Source: Magnetospirillum gryphiswaldense MSR-1 v2
Lineage (GTDB): Bacteria; Pseudomonadota; Alphaproteobacteria; Rhodospirillales; Magnetospirillaceae
DNA length: 64,000 nucleotides
NCBI RefSeq assembly: GCF_000513295.1
Contig: NC_023065.1
Span: 2,836,501 to 2,900,500, forward strand
Direction: 5' to 3'
Translations under genes and position numbers: made by a program
The notes under the pieces: generated by a model
Seen by the model: only the letters and a program-made list of their open reading frames with translations
Told to the model about the DNA's origin: nothing
The model's database searches: none
Part shown: piece by piece, positions 12,365 through 20,616 of the stretch
Numbering within the stretch: the stretch's first letter is position 1
Layout of the letters: each line of letters begins with the position of its first letter

Positions 12365-12733
12365 ATGGTTATAAAAAATGCAGTTAGAGTATCATTGGCA
12401 TTATTAATAATAAGCGGATGCACAAGAATAGGTCTTCCAGAAGTATGGGGAAGTACACAAGATGTTAAAATAGATAAAATTATGCATTTTGAAGAAATGT
12501 ACAAAATACACTATCGGATCGAAAGTGATGCGGAGATACAGGTCAGAGCAATGCCAGAGTTAATACCATTTTCATGGAATCCCGTGGAGCAAAGAGTAAA
12601 AAATAAAAATGCAGCCATTAACTGGTGCTCTAAAAGCAAAAACTGTCACAATTATGATATCACTTCAGAAATGGATGGCGGCTCTGCCGATACAAACTTT
12701 ATATTTAAGCCCAGGAATAGGCAGATCAATTAG
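12365..12733 (+). CDS. AT-rich small lipoprotein of unknown function
   Basis: A 122-residue protein with a lipoprotein signal (hydrophobic stretch ending LIISG-Cys19). It should therefore be lipid-modified and exported. The rest has no family I recognise; two further cysteines lie in WCSKSKNCHNYD. AGAGGA precedes the ATG, so the in-frame extension to 12245, which runs through the IS3 relic, is rejected. Codon use (many ATA, AGA and TTA codons) is strikingly unlike the GC-rich neighbours and points to recent transfer from an AT-rich donor. Transcription signals are not evident. Confidence 0.6.
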   Translation: MVIKNAVRVSLALLIISGCTRIGLPEVWGSTQDVKIDKIMHFEEMYKIHYRIESDAEIQVRAMPELIPFSWNPVEQRVKNKNAAINWCSKSKNCHNYDITSEMDGGSADTNFIFKPRNRQIN

Positions 12734-13222
12734 TGTTGAACAGATTATCCCTAGGATAGGGTGGGCTTTAACAGCCATTGCCAATTCCGAGAATTCAGTC
12801 ACGCCTTTATACGACACCAGAAAGGTGTGGATGCTTTTCTAATCATTCAGCCAGCCAGTCGACGTGATTGCGGCACTCACGATGCCGGGTAATTTCTTAA
12901 AACCCAAGTGCTAGCACAGTCTTTGACGACTGCGCAGAATTCTCTGACTTGCGCTTTATGCTCAATTTACAATTATTAGCACTCCGCGACGACATCATAG
13001 TGAAGGTTTGGGATTCCGACGGGGCTATCGGCAGTCTGAAAATCAATCAGCAGGATGGTGGATTGTCCGCTGCAGGCGTCGTCAGCGATTTGCTGCACCT
13101 TTTTGCGAGCCTCGTCCCTTGAGTGTGTAAAAAAGGCCACCCCCTCTATACCCAGCCGTTCGCTCGAAGTGTGGAGGGCCTTGGGTTTCAGGGCTCTCTA
13201 AAAACGGCGGAATTCCGCGAAA
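12734..13222. other. Intergenic stretch with an undecided short frame
   Basis: No convincing gene. On the minus strand an uninterrupted frame of 73 codons runs from 13197 to a stop at 12978-12976 and reads like protein (ARKKVQQIADDACSGQ, then STILLIDFQTADSPV), but no ATG or well-placed RBS starts it. It may be a gene remnant cut at its 5' end. On the plus strand a 54-codon ATG frame (12958-13122) overlaps it. Only one, at most, is likely to be real. Confidence 0.3.
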
Positions 13223-13256
13223 AAATAGGCCGGCAGCGTTGGCTGCCGGCCTATTT
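13223..13256 (-). terminator. Intrinsic terminator after the 95-residue gene
   Basis: Stem AATAGGCCGGCAGC / GCTGCCGGCCTATT with a 4-nt loop. Read on the minus strand it ends in a run of Ts, about 50 bp past the stop of the minus-strand gene at 13305. Confidence 0.85.
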
Positions 13257-13304
13257 TATGGGAAATTCGCGGGGGAAATACCTGAACAGCGGTCGCCGTT
13301 GTCT

Positions 13305-13592
13305 CTATTTTTTACCAAGATCCCCGATCGCAGAAAGGATTTGCGCGGAGCTCTCCGACTGCTCCTTGCGGACTTCATCTGTGCTTTCCTTAATGAGCTT
13401 CCGAACGTCTCGCCACATATCATCAACACGCTTCTCAGCCAGCTCCTGCCTCCTAATAACTTCAAGGTGGTTATCGTTATGGACATCGCCAAAGTCCTTA
13501 ACTTCGCGACGAAGTTTGTCCATTTCAGAACTGAGGGCGGAGATTCCGAGAAAATTCCGAACCCACCGGCCAATACCGCCAGTCTTACTCAT
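13305..13592 (-). CDS. Hypothetical coiled-coil protein, 95 residues
   Basis: Starts at an ATG with GGAGGAGGAA directly upstream, a very strong ribosome site. The in-frame extension to 13868 is not needed. The protein is polar and helical from about residue 20 on (SSEMDKLRREVKDFGDVH, then EVIRRQELAEKRVDDMW), which suggests a coiled coil. There is no signal peptide and no cysteine. No family recognised. It has its own terminator and points away from the thioredoxin-led operon, so it need not be part of that system. Island cargo. Confidence 0.65.
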   Translation of the reverse strand: MSKTGGIGRWVRNFLGISALSSEMDKLRREVKDFGDVHNDNHLEVIRRQELAEKRVDDMWRDVRKLIKESTDEVRKEQSESSAQILSAIGDLGKK

Positions 13593-13857
13593 TTCCTCCT
13601 CCTTCCCCGCTTTATGGGTGCCATCTGATTGTTGTGTTCTGCGAGCATCGACTACCGCCGACATCGGGCTTCCTCCGCTCATCCCTTCCTGCGTACAAGC
13701 AATATGGACCTGGTATCCTCTTGGGGAAGTTGTGCGTGCGATGTAAAATTCCCATGAAAAGGAGGCCAAAGGCGTGGCTCGTTCCATCGCGACATATCGC
13801 GGAGTATCCGCGCTGGGCTGAATTGACCTAACGAAGCCTCTATGGTTCGATGCTGTT

Positions 13858-14391
13858 ATGACGACCAACCGACGTATTCACGCCCTGGTGGCGGCCATTT
13901 TGGTGATCGTGAGTGGTCAGCCTTTGGCCGCCGAGCCGCTGCCGGCCGGCTTCCAATCCATGCCGGCGAAGACTCAGGCACCGCCGATCCCTTTCACCGA
14001 GCCGAATGGGAAGGCCATCAGCTTCTCCGACTGGCGCGGAAAGGTGGTCGTCCTGAACGTGTGGGCGACGTGGTGCGGGCCGTGCGTCCAGGAAATGCCG
14101 TCGCTCGACCGCTTGGCGGCGCAACTGCCGGCCGAGCGGTTCGCAGTACTCGCCGTCAGCCAGGATAAGGGCGGCAGCGCCGTCGCCAAGCCGTTCTTGG
14201 ATAAGCTTGGCATCAAGAATTTACGGGCGCTGGGCGATCCGGCTGGTCGCCTAAGCCGCGATCTCGGTGTGCGGGGGCTGCCGACAACCTTCATTCTCGA
14301 CCAGCAAGGCAACATCGTTAGCAGACTCGAAGGCCCAGCCGCGTGGGATTCCGTACAGGTTGTCTCCTATCTGCGGCGGCTTGCCCAATAG
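13858..14391 (+). CDS. TlpA/ResA-type periplasmic thioredoxin
   Basis: A 177-residue exported thiol-disulfide protein. Signal peptide at residues 1-24 (cleavage expected after LAA), then a thioredoxin fold with active site WATWCGPC and the cis-proline loop GLPTTFIL. The usual TlpA/ResA insert is present. Proteins of this class reduce or oxidise specific cysteine pairs outside the cytoplasm, classically in cytochrome c assembly. Here no cytochrome genes are nearby. Instead, 71 bp downstream lies a secreted protein with eight cysteines, the obvious candidate client (inference). No clear RBS precedes the ATG. Confidence 0.88.
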   Translation: MTTNRRIHALVAAILVIVSGQPLAAEPLPAGFQSMPAKTQAPPIPFTEPNGKAISFSDWRGKVVVLNVWATWCGPCVQEMPSLDRLAAQLPAERFAVLAVSQDKGGSAVAKPFLDKLGIKNLRALGDPAGRLSRDLGVRGLPTTFILDQQGNIVSRLEGPAAWDSVQVVSYLRRLAQ

Positions 14392-14462
14392 GCTATAAAG
14401 CTTGCTGACATCGAGAGCCGCTACTGGCATGATGCGCGCTATGGTTTTATGGAGGGGTCATC

Positions 14463-14819
14463 ATGTCGCTGCTGCGTCATTTTCTCTTTGCTGCCATCGC
14501 CCTGGTGATGGTGAGCATTTCCTATTCCCCGGCTAATGCCGCCGATCGCGATCTGTCGGCCATTTCCGCCTCACAGACGGTCGTTGAAGTGAATGGCCTG
14601 GGCTCTCCCGATGCCAAGTTCATGCTGTCCGACAAGGTCGCTGCCAAGGGCGCTGTTGCTCAGCTGGCCAAGCTGTCCGACTTCGGCGACCAGGGCAGCA
14701 GCCAGATCGTCGAACGCAGCGAGGGTTGTTCGACCGGTTGCTCAAACGGTTGTTCTGTCGGCTGCTCGTCGGGCTGTTCCTCGGGTTGCTCGTCTGGCTG
14801 TTCTATGGGCTGTCGATGA
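14463..14819 (+). CDS. Secreted protein with C-terminal GCSx octad (8 Cys, period 4)
   Basis: 118 residues. Signal peptide 1-27 (cleavage near SPANA-A), a 60-residue cysteine-free middle, then a tail of GCSx units with cysteines at 89, 93, 97, 101, 105, 109, 113 and 117, ending GCR. Every cysteine is preceded by Gly and the first seven are followed by Ser; only the fourth position varies (T, N, V, S, S, S, M). Codons differ between units (TGT/TGC, GGT/GGC, all kinds of Ser codon), so the protein repeat is conserved rather than freshly duplicated. GGAGGGG gives a strong ribosome site. The stop overlaps the next start (ATGA). No known family recognised. Possible roles: metal-binding peptide, modified peptide precursor, or disulfide/lipid-linked surface protein. 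Confidence 0.85.
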   Translation: MSLLRHFLFAAIALVMVSISYSPANAADRDLSAISASQTVVEVNGLGSPDAKFMLSDKVAAKGAVAQLAKLSDFGDQGSSQIVERSEGCSTGCSNGCSVGCSSGCSSGCSSGCSMGCR

Positions 14820-17464
14820 CAGCTGAGCCGATTATCCGGCTTCAAGGCGCGGCCCGATCAAACGATCGGGCCGTTTCCTTGTGGGCCGTGCTGTTAATTG
14901 CAGTAGCGGGCTTTGCGCTGGCCGAGGCCAATGACCTGGCAACCGTCGTTGGTGCCAGTCTGGTCGTGCTAGCGCCCACGCGCTTGCGCTTCCGCGTAGG
15001 TTTGCTGGCGCTCGCGCTTTCGACCTACTGGCTCGGGCCGGCGACGCTGTTGCTGGCAACACCTGCGGCATTGGTAGCCGCCGGGCGCGGATTACCGGCC
15101 ATATCTGCCGCTTTGGCGCTGGCTGGCATCGGCCTGACCGCCCAGCATTTTCAATCGGTTCCGTCTCTGGCAGATCTTCCCATTCACCTCGGCTCGCTGG
15201 TTGCGTTGGCGATTCCGAGTCTGGCCGTCGGCGTCGCTGCCGGCCGCTGGCTGGGCATTCGCGGGACGCTAAGCCTGATGGCTGGCACCGCCTTCCTGCT
15301 CGGTGGTTTCACCATGGCAGCGGGCGTGTGGTTTGGTGCCAGCACCATCACCGACCAGACCGTTCGCCTTCTACTTGCTTGTGTCCCGGCGGCATGGGCG
15401 GGATGGAACGCCAACGGCCGGGATAATGCGGCCGCGGACTGGTCGGCCTTGGCCGGTGCCGCTGTCGGCATGGTGGTGGCGCTGCTGTTGGCCGCCAACC
15501 CGATCTCCATGGTGGTGTTCGACGAATCGCACGGCAAGTGGGAAACCATTCGGGCCTCCTTCGGTCCCGACGACTTCGGCCGAGGCGTTAATTACACCTA
15601 CTCGCTGCTGTCCGGCCACGCCGAGCGCGTCGCTGGTAAGGTAGCAGCGTTCGACGACGAGGCGGCACCGCTTCCCGAGCGGGATGCGCTCTTCGTTATC
15701 AAGATGCCGACACAGCCGCTGTCCAAAGCATTTGTCGAGCGCCTTACGGAATGGGTGCGCGCTGGCGGGCGGCTACTGGTCGTTGCCGACCACACCGATC
15801 TCTACGACAGCACTCAGAACCTCACTCCGCTTCTTGCTCGCTTCGGCTACGAGGTGACGGCGTCGGCTGTCTATAACCCCATTGGCGGGCCGAATGTGCC
15901 CACGACAGCTCCAGGCATGGCGCTGCTGGGACGCATCGACGCCCACGGCCATCAACAGTCTTGGCAAACCGGCACGTCGTTCGGCGCGCTGCCCGCCAAT
16001 GCCCTGCGCCTGATGACCTTCGGCATGGGATTTGAAGAACCGGGCGATTACTCGCGACCCAACCGCTTCGGCCCGTTCTTGCCGCGCATCGCGCTGCGCT
16101 ATGGCGACCATAGCGCTGTCGCCGGCAGTGCCTTTGGCAAGGGCGCTGTCGCCGTGCTGCTCGACAGCACGCCGTGGTCGAACTTCTCTATGTTCAAAGC
16201 GCCCTATACCCACATGCTGCGCGGCGTCCTCCACGCTCTCGCGCATCCGTTGGCGCTAGCGGTCGCCGGCTGGGGCGGCATGGCGATGTTCGGCCTGGCG
16301 CTGCTGTGGCTGTGGCGGTCGCACCGGGTTCTATCCATCGCTAGTGGGCTCGCCATTGGCCTTAGCCTGGGTGCAGCGGCGCAGATTGGCTGGGCTTCAT
16401 TTGCCCAACCGGTTGAAGGCCGCGACTTCGGTTTGCGGGTCGCCGCCGGCTCGACGGCCAAGTTCGAATTCCTGAAACAGCTCGTTGCGCCGGGCGAGCG
16501 CAATTATTCACGCATCGTCTCGGCCATGGCGAAATACGATCTGATGCCGGCGGCGTCTGCACCGGGCGCCGAAATTCCGCGCCTGACCGATGCCCGGCGC
16601 TGGCTTCTGATCGATCCGGATGACCGCCAGCTTCCATCCCCATCCGATGTGCTGGCGCACTTGCAGCGCGGCGGCGATCTGACGGTGCTGTTCGCGCCAG
16701 AGGCGGTAATTCGTCCGCCCGTCCGCGCCTGGCTCAATGGCCTCTTGCTGATGCCGCAAAGGGCAACCGGACTGGCGATGGTCGAAGACGCCCGCCCCGG
16801 TGGCCTGATGGGACGCCGCGGTGCAGCCATCCTCCGGGACGTTCGCACGACGGTGGCTCCCTTGCCGCAATCGCTGTTGAAAGACCGAGAAGCGGACGCC
16901 CTGCTGCAATCCTTCACCGTTCGGCCCACCACGTTTCCCCGTATCAGCGGCCTGCTCAATATCAGCTTTTCGGCTGAGCAGTTTTCAGACGATGCCGTCG
17001 GCGAGGTGTGGGATGGCGTGCGGCCGGGTGTGCTGGGCCGCCACCGCGAGCGCCAACTGGCTGCCGCCCTCCTTGGCAACGAACTGCCGCCGCCGGCACC
17101 GGAGGAGGCCGTTCGACCAGACGCCAACCCTAAATTGGCCGCACACTTGCGCGGCTACCTCATGCTGGAAAACGGCAAGAAAGTCCTCGAAGGCGAGTTT
17201 GATGACAACGAGAGTGGCCCGCTTCGATTGGCCGAAGCGCCGCTCGCCTACCTGGCCGACCTGCGCAATCGCGCGGCCGCCTTCGTCGCGAGCTGCCCCG
17301 AACCGGGCACGCCCTGTCGAGACCGCCTGATTGGACCGGACATGACCGAGTGGGTCGTGTCTTGGGCGGCGGCGCGTGATGGACACCTGGCCGCGGTCGA
17401 ACTCGTCCATGAGCGCCGCTTCTCCGGCGCAGGGAGCACCTGGAATGTGGTCTTTGGCGAGTAA
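14816..17464 (+). CDS. Large polytopic membrane protein with DUF4350-like domains
   Basis: 882 residues. About seven membrane segments in the first 230 residues, then a soluble domain beginning DESHGKW (236-242) and containing WVRAGGRLLVVADH, which resembles the DUF4350/GATase-like domain of gliding- and ABC-associated proteins. Two more membrane segments follow (about 478-525), then a second soluble half (RRWLLIDPDDRQLPSPSD and onward). The start overlaps the Cys-repeat gene stop as ATGA, which implies translational coupling. An upstream TTG (14726) in the same frame is less likely. No ATPase motif. Function unknown; context suggests handling, export or sensing of the Cys-repeat protein. Confidence 0.78.
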   Translation: MTAEPIIRLQGAARSNDRAVSLWAVLLIAVAGFALAEANDLATVVGASLVVLAPTRLRFRVGLLALALSTYWLGPATLLLATPAALVAAGRGLPAISAALALAGIGLTAQHFQSVPSLADLPIHLGSLVALAIPSLAVGVAAGRWLGIRGTLSLMAGTAFLLGGFTMAAGVWFGASTITDQTVRLLLACVPAAWAGWNANGRDNAAADWSALAGAAVGMVVALLLAANPISMVVFDESHGKWETIRASFGPDDFGRGVNYTYSLLSGHAERVAGKVAAFDDEAAPLPERDALFVIKMPTQPLSKAFVERLTEWVRAGGRLLVVADHTDLYDSTQNLTPLLARFGYEVTASAVYNPIGGPNVPTTAPGMALLGRIDAHGHQQSWQTGTSFGALPANALRLMTFGMGFEEPGDYSRPNRFGPFLPRIALRYGDHSAVAGSAFGKGAVAVLLDSTPWSNFSMFKAPYTHMLRGVLHALAHPLALAVAGWGGMAMFGLALLWLWRSHRVLSIASGLAIGLSLGAAAQIGWASFAQPVEGRDFGLRVAAGSTAKFEFLKQLVAPGERNYSRIVSAMAKYDLMPAASAPGAEIPRLTDARRWLLIDPDDRQLPSPSDVLAHLQRGGDLTVLFAPEAVIRPPVRAWLNGLLLMPQRATGLAMVEDARPGGLMGRRGAAILRDVRTTVAPLPQSLLKDREADALLQSFTVRPTTFPRISGLLNISFSAEQFSDDAVGEVWDGVRPGVLGRHRERQLAAALLGNELPPPAPEEAVRPDANPKLAAHLRGYLMLENGKKVLEGEFDDNESGPLRLAEAPLAYLADLRNRAAAFVASCPEPGTPCRDRLIGPDMTEWVVSWAAARDGHLAAVELVHERRFSGAGSTWNVVFGE

Positions 17465-19355
17465 GCGCCTGGGCGCAGCCCTCGCGGCCGCGGCCGGCAT
17501 TGCCACCACGGCCATGCCGCTCACCTATCAGGCCGGGCCGGCGGTGCTTGCCCTGGCGCTCGCAGGCGGCTGGGCCATGGCCGGCAGCCGGACCGGCCGC
17601 CTTGCCTGGACGGTGCTCAGCGCCGTCCTTCTTGGATTGGTGTTGGCCGGACATGCCAATGCGACGCTTACTGCGGCCCTGGCAGCGGTGGCAGCATTGA
17701 CCCAGGCGGCTCCGCTCGTCCCCATCGCACTGGCCATCTTGCTGGCGCAGACGGCGGCTGCCAGCTCGGGGACCGCGCTCCTTGGCGGCGCGCTGCATCC
17801 AATCGGCCTGGAAGCGACGGCTCCCGCTTTGGTGTGCCTGCTGACGCTGGGACTGGTCTATCCCCGCCAGGCCGTGGTTATCCTGCTGGCCGCCATGGCA
17901 GTCGTCGGTGCGGCCGCTGGCGTGAGCCATTGGGCTTCTGTGCCTGAGGCTTCCATCGCTGCGGCCGGTGCGGTGGCCACCATCGTCGCCGTTACCTTGG
18001 CTCTGAGGCCATCGCCACCGCAGTCGTTGCGTAACGTCCTGGTGCTGACTGCCCTGGTCGGTGCGATGGTGACGTGGGCATGGACGCTCCCGCGAGCACA
18101 CGACCTCCTCTACGTCCTGCTGCCCGCCGCGCCGACCGCCTATGCGGCGAAGTTCTTCCAACACTACGGCGAGGCCCTGGGCTTTGCCGGCATCACCACG
18201 ACCGTGGTCGCGACCCCGGCTGATATTCCCGAACGTGCGATGGTTTTGCTCCCTTGGCTGACAGATCCCCTTCCGGGTGGCGATGAACAAGACTGGGAAA
18301 TTGGGCGCCTAGCCCGCGAACGCAGCTGGACAGTCGTGCTCGGCGGCGAACACACCAACATGGGTGGCGCAGCCAATCGAGTAGGCAGGATAACCGGGCG
18401 CGAGCTGCTGCGCCGCGACCTCTCGGTTCCGCCCCGAAATACCGACGACAACGGCCCGATGCGCGCGGCCGATCTGCGGGAATGGCGCCACGACGCCATT
18501 CTCAACCGCGGTGCCAGCGTTCCCGTTCTCTCGCTGACGAACCGCGTTCTGCTAGCCGGCGACGGCTGGTGGGCCGAGCCCGACATTGGGGAATGGCTGT
18601 GGGTGGGCGACTACCTATGGCGCCCAGGCGACCGAGCGGGGCGGCTGACCATGGCCGCCGCCTTCGATGATGGCCGTGCTCGCTGGGTGGTGGTGGGCGA
18701 CAACAGCCTGCTGGTCAATCGCCAGGTCATCGCGGACCCGCGCCCAGTCCTCCAATTACTGGAAGCCTCAACGCTCTGGCCGGCGTTCCTGCGCGACCTG
18801 GCCCTGCTCGCTGTTGCCGCGCTGGTACTCTGGCGGCGCCGGCCAGTGATCGTGCTGGTCTTGGCCGCCGCCCTGCCGGTGGCCAGTTACGCCTTCGCCG
18901 GCAAGCCAAGCGACGCTTGGCGCGGCGTCTATCGCGGCGAAAGCGGCTTCGACGAGCGGAACTTCAACGAGGCGCTGGCCCAGGAGCCCAAGCTGCTCGG
19001 CACCGATTGGCGCCTACTGCGCGTCCCGACTCTGCGAGGGCTGGTGGATGTGCCCATTGGGAAGACGGTGCTGTTCGGCTTGGTCGATGGCTCCGCGGAA
19101 ATCGGCGGCGTCCGCCTCAGTAACTGCCGGCGGCTCGGTAGCATGCCGACGGGCGACATCATGTTGATGGACGCCCAAGCCTGCCGGGTTGAAGGCCCTG
19201 CCGAGGTGCTGGTCGGCACCGCACAGTCTGCTGCAGCCATCCATGTGAAGACCCGTGACGACAGCTCTGTTCTAGTGGTGCTTGATGCCGCTTTCTTGTC
19301 TCAGAAGGCATCGGCTAAGAATCGGCAGTGGTTGGTCGGCAAAGCCGTTCGCTAA
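17445..19355 (+). CDS. Second large membrane protein, same architecture
   Basis: 636 residues starting at an ATG with GGGAG upstream, overlapping the previous gene by 20 bp. About eight membrane segments lie in the first 240 residues, then a soluble domain (about 250-470; VVLGGEHTNMGG, then ARWVVVGDNSLLVN), two more membrane segments (about 470-515) and a C-terminal soluble domain with two cysteines. The layout mirrors the preceding protein (membrane block, soluble, membrane pair, soluble), so the two may be distant paralogues forming a heteromeric complex (inference). No catalytic motif and no named family recognised. Confidence 0.75.
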   Translation: MWSLASKRLGAALAAAAGIATTAMPLTYQAGPAVLALALAGGWAMAGSRTGRLAWTVLSAVLLGLVLAGHANATLTAALAAVAALTQAAPLVPIALAILLAQTAAASSGTALLGGALHPIGLEATAPALVCLLTLGLVYPRQAVVILLAAMAVVGAAAGVSHWASVPEASIAAAGAVATIVAVTLALRPSPPQSLRNVLVLTALVGAMVTWAWTLPRAHDLLYVLLPAAPTAYAAKFFQHYGEALGFAGITTTVVATPADIPERAMVLLPWLTDPLPGGDEQDWEIGRLARERSWTVVLGGEHTNMGGAANRVGRITGRELLRRDLSVPPRNTDDNGPMRAADLREWRHDAILNRGASVPVLSLTNRVLLAGDGWWAEPDIGEWLWVGDYLWRPGDRAGRLTMAAAFDDGRARWVVVGDNSLLVNRQVIADPRPVLQLLEASTLWPAFLRDLALLAVAALVLWRRRPVIVLVLAAALPVASYAFAGKPSDAWRGVYRGESGFDERNFNEALAQEPKLLGTDWRLLRVPTLRGLVDVPIGKTVLFGLVDGSAEIGGVRLSNCRRLGSMPTGDIMLMDAQACRVEGPAEVLVGTAQSAAAIHVKTRDDSSVLVVLDAAFLSQKASAKNRQWLVGKAVR

Positions 19356-19560
19356 CCGACAATGAAGCCCCCAGAGCGGAGGCCAAAGACAAGTTATCAT
19401 CGGTATTTTTTATTGAGAAGCCGCCTGTCAATAGGGTTTCTCTGGTTGAACTTTCAGCGACAAGGCATGTCATAGACAAAAATTCATAAAGGTTGCGAAG
19501 TCTTCTTTGCAGTGGGGTTTATCTCTCTAAATCCCCTCTACTGGCACTGCATGGAGGCGG
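19356..19560. other. Intergenic, no feature seen
   Basis: About 205 bp of lower GC between the membrane-protein operon and the methyltransferase relic. GGAGGCGG at the end is the ribosome site of the next frame. I see no terminator with a clear stem. Confidence 0.4.
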
Positions 19561-20165
19561 ATGATGACTACTCAGCTTGCAACACTGGAAGTCGTCTCTT
19601 CCGCCACTGCAGTTCGACACCAAGCGCTGATCGACGATGTTGCTGCTGCCGAGGCTTGCCCCACCAGCATCCGGCCCACCCTCCCTAATGTCCGTAATCT
19701 CATGAACGGTCTGCACATGCTCGCTTCTTTGAAGAGCGAAGTGGTGGCAACTGCTTTCTTTGATCCGCAATACAGAGGTGTCTTGGACAAGCTCGGCTAC
19801 GGCAATGAGGGGGCACGTCAGCAAGGACGAGCGGCACTGGCTCAGATGGATGTGGATACAATTTCGCGCTTCATCGAGCAGATTAGTAGAGTTCTCCGGC
19901 CGAGCGGACACCTCTTCCTGTGGATCGATAAATTTCATTTATGTGAAGGGGTGCAGCCTTGGCTGGCGGGCACTGACCTAGAAATCGTCGATCTTATCAC
20001 TTGGAACAAAGGTAAGTTCGGGATGGGGTAACCCAATGACGTTTCATGATCTGCCTCCAAAAGCTCACGAAATGCTAGTACAAACCCTGCTGGCAATCTA
20101 CAGCGCAGATGGGCGCGAACGTTGTGGGTTCCGCTTCTGAATACCTATTGGCTGCCTCACGCAAA
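19561..20165 (+). pseudogene. Truncated phage-type DNA methyltransferase
   Basis: The first 156 codons (19561-20031) are intact and carry a good RBS. FFDPQYRG fits the catalytic DPPY-type motif of N6/N4 aminomethyltransferases, followed by FLWIDKF and IVDLITWNKGKFGMG, as in phage adenine methylases. A stop interrupts right after this. Downstream in another frame the usual continuation SEYLLAASRK is still readable (about 20127-20165). The gene is therefore frameshifted or partly deleted and probably inactive. Confidence 0.65.
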
Positions 20166-20402
20166 CATGCGCCTGTATTTCCCATTGCTGCACTTCACTC
20201 GCCGACGGGCAGGCTCTGCAATTTCCTCCAACACGCGGCGGTATTCGGCGGGGCCAATATGGCCGTGCGCTTGATACCAGTCATGCTGGATCATTCGCGC
20301 AACCATAGCGGACATCGTCAACCCTTCCGAACGAGCCCGAAGCTCCAACATGTCGCGCTCTGAAGTGGTAAGAAGCGCTTGAATAGGTGTGCGCCGAGCC
20401 AT
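20157..20402 (-). CDS. Small ribbon-helix-helix-like DNA-binding protein
   Basis: 81 residues from an ATG at 20402. The N-terminal part (RRTPIQALLTTSERDMLE, then GLTMSAMVARMIQHDW) has the strand-helix-helix pattern of CopG/MobC-type proteins, followed by a charged tail. A longer in-frame start at 20465 would add a hydrophobic stretch encoded by AT-rich intergenic DNA and is not favoured. An inverted repeat upstream (20441-20478) would suit an autoregulatory operator. A role in control of the island's replication or transfer is inferred. Confidence 0.5.
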   Translation of the reverse strand: MARRTPIQALLTTSERDMLELRARSEGLTMSAMVARMIQHDWYQAHGHIGPAEYRRVLEEIAEPARRRVKCSNGKYRRMFA

Positions 20403-20440
20403 GTAAACCCCATCTATATATGCTAAAACAACACAAATCA

Positions 20441-20478
20441 TGATTGAAACAGCAAGTAGTATCAATTGATTTCAATCA
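20441..20478. promoter_or_regulatory. Inverted repeat upstream of the RHH-like gene
   Basis: TGATTGAAA (20441-20449) and TTTCAATCA (20470-20478) are exact reverse complements separated by 20 bp in AT-rich DNA, about 40 bp before the start of the minus-strand gene. Candidate operator. Confidence 0.4.
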
Positions 20479-20587
20479 CAATGAATGCGTTGTGGCTCGA
20501 TCAAACTAATTGCGGATCATTACCGACGAGAATTAAGTGGTGGGATGGTGGGTTCTTGGAGATATTTTCAGCCGCTAACCTATAGAC

Positions 20588-20616
20588 TGTCAATTAATAG
20601 TGATTATTAACTGACA
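20588..20616. repeat. AT-rich 12-bp inverted repeat near the prim-pol gene
   Basis: TGTCAATTAATA and TATTAACTGACA match as an inverted repeat in 11 of 12 positions with a 5-nt spacer. It lies between the 3' end of the prim-pol gene and the RHH-like gene in an AT-rich pocket. It could be a terminator-like hairpin without a T-run, an operator, or part of a replication origin. Confidence 0.35.

Noticed and set aside
13123-13746. A 207-codon plus-strand frame
   Set aside because: It is antisense to the 95-residue gene with a strong RBS and terminator; the translation is Ser/Arg-rich noise.
14726-14815. Upstream TTG start for the 882-residue protein, adding a hydrophobic helix
   Set aside because: The extra segment is read from the Cys-repeat DNA in another frame, where Gly-Cys-Ser codons automatically give Leu/Val/Gly. 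The ATGA overlap is a better start.
14725-14816. 12-nt tandem repeats as a CRISPR or satellite
   Set aside because: Units are in frame, vary at synonymous positions and have no spacers; they encode the GCSx tail.
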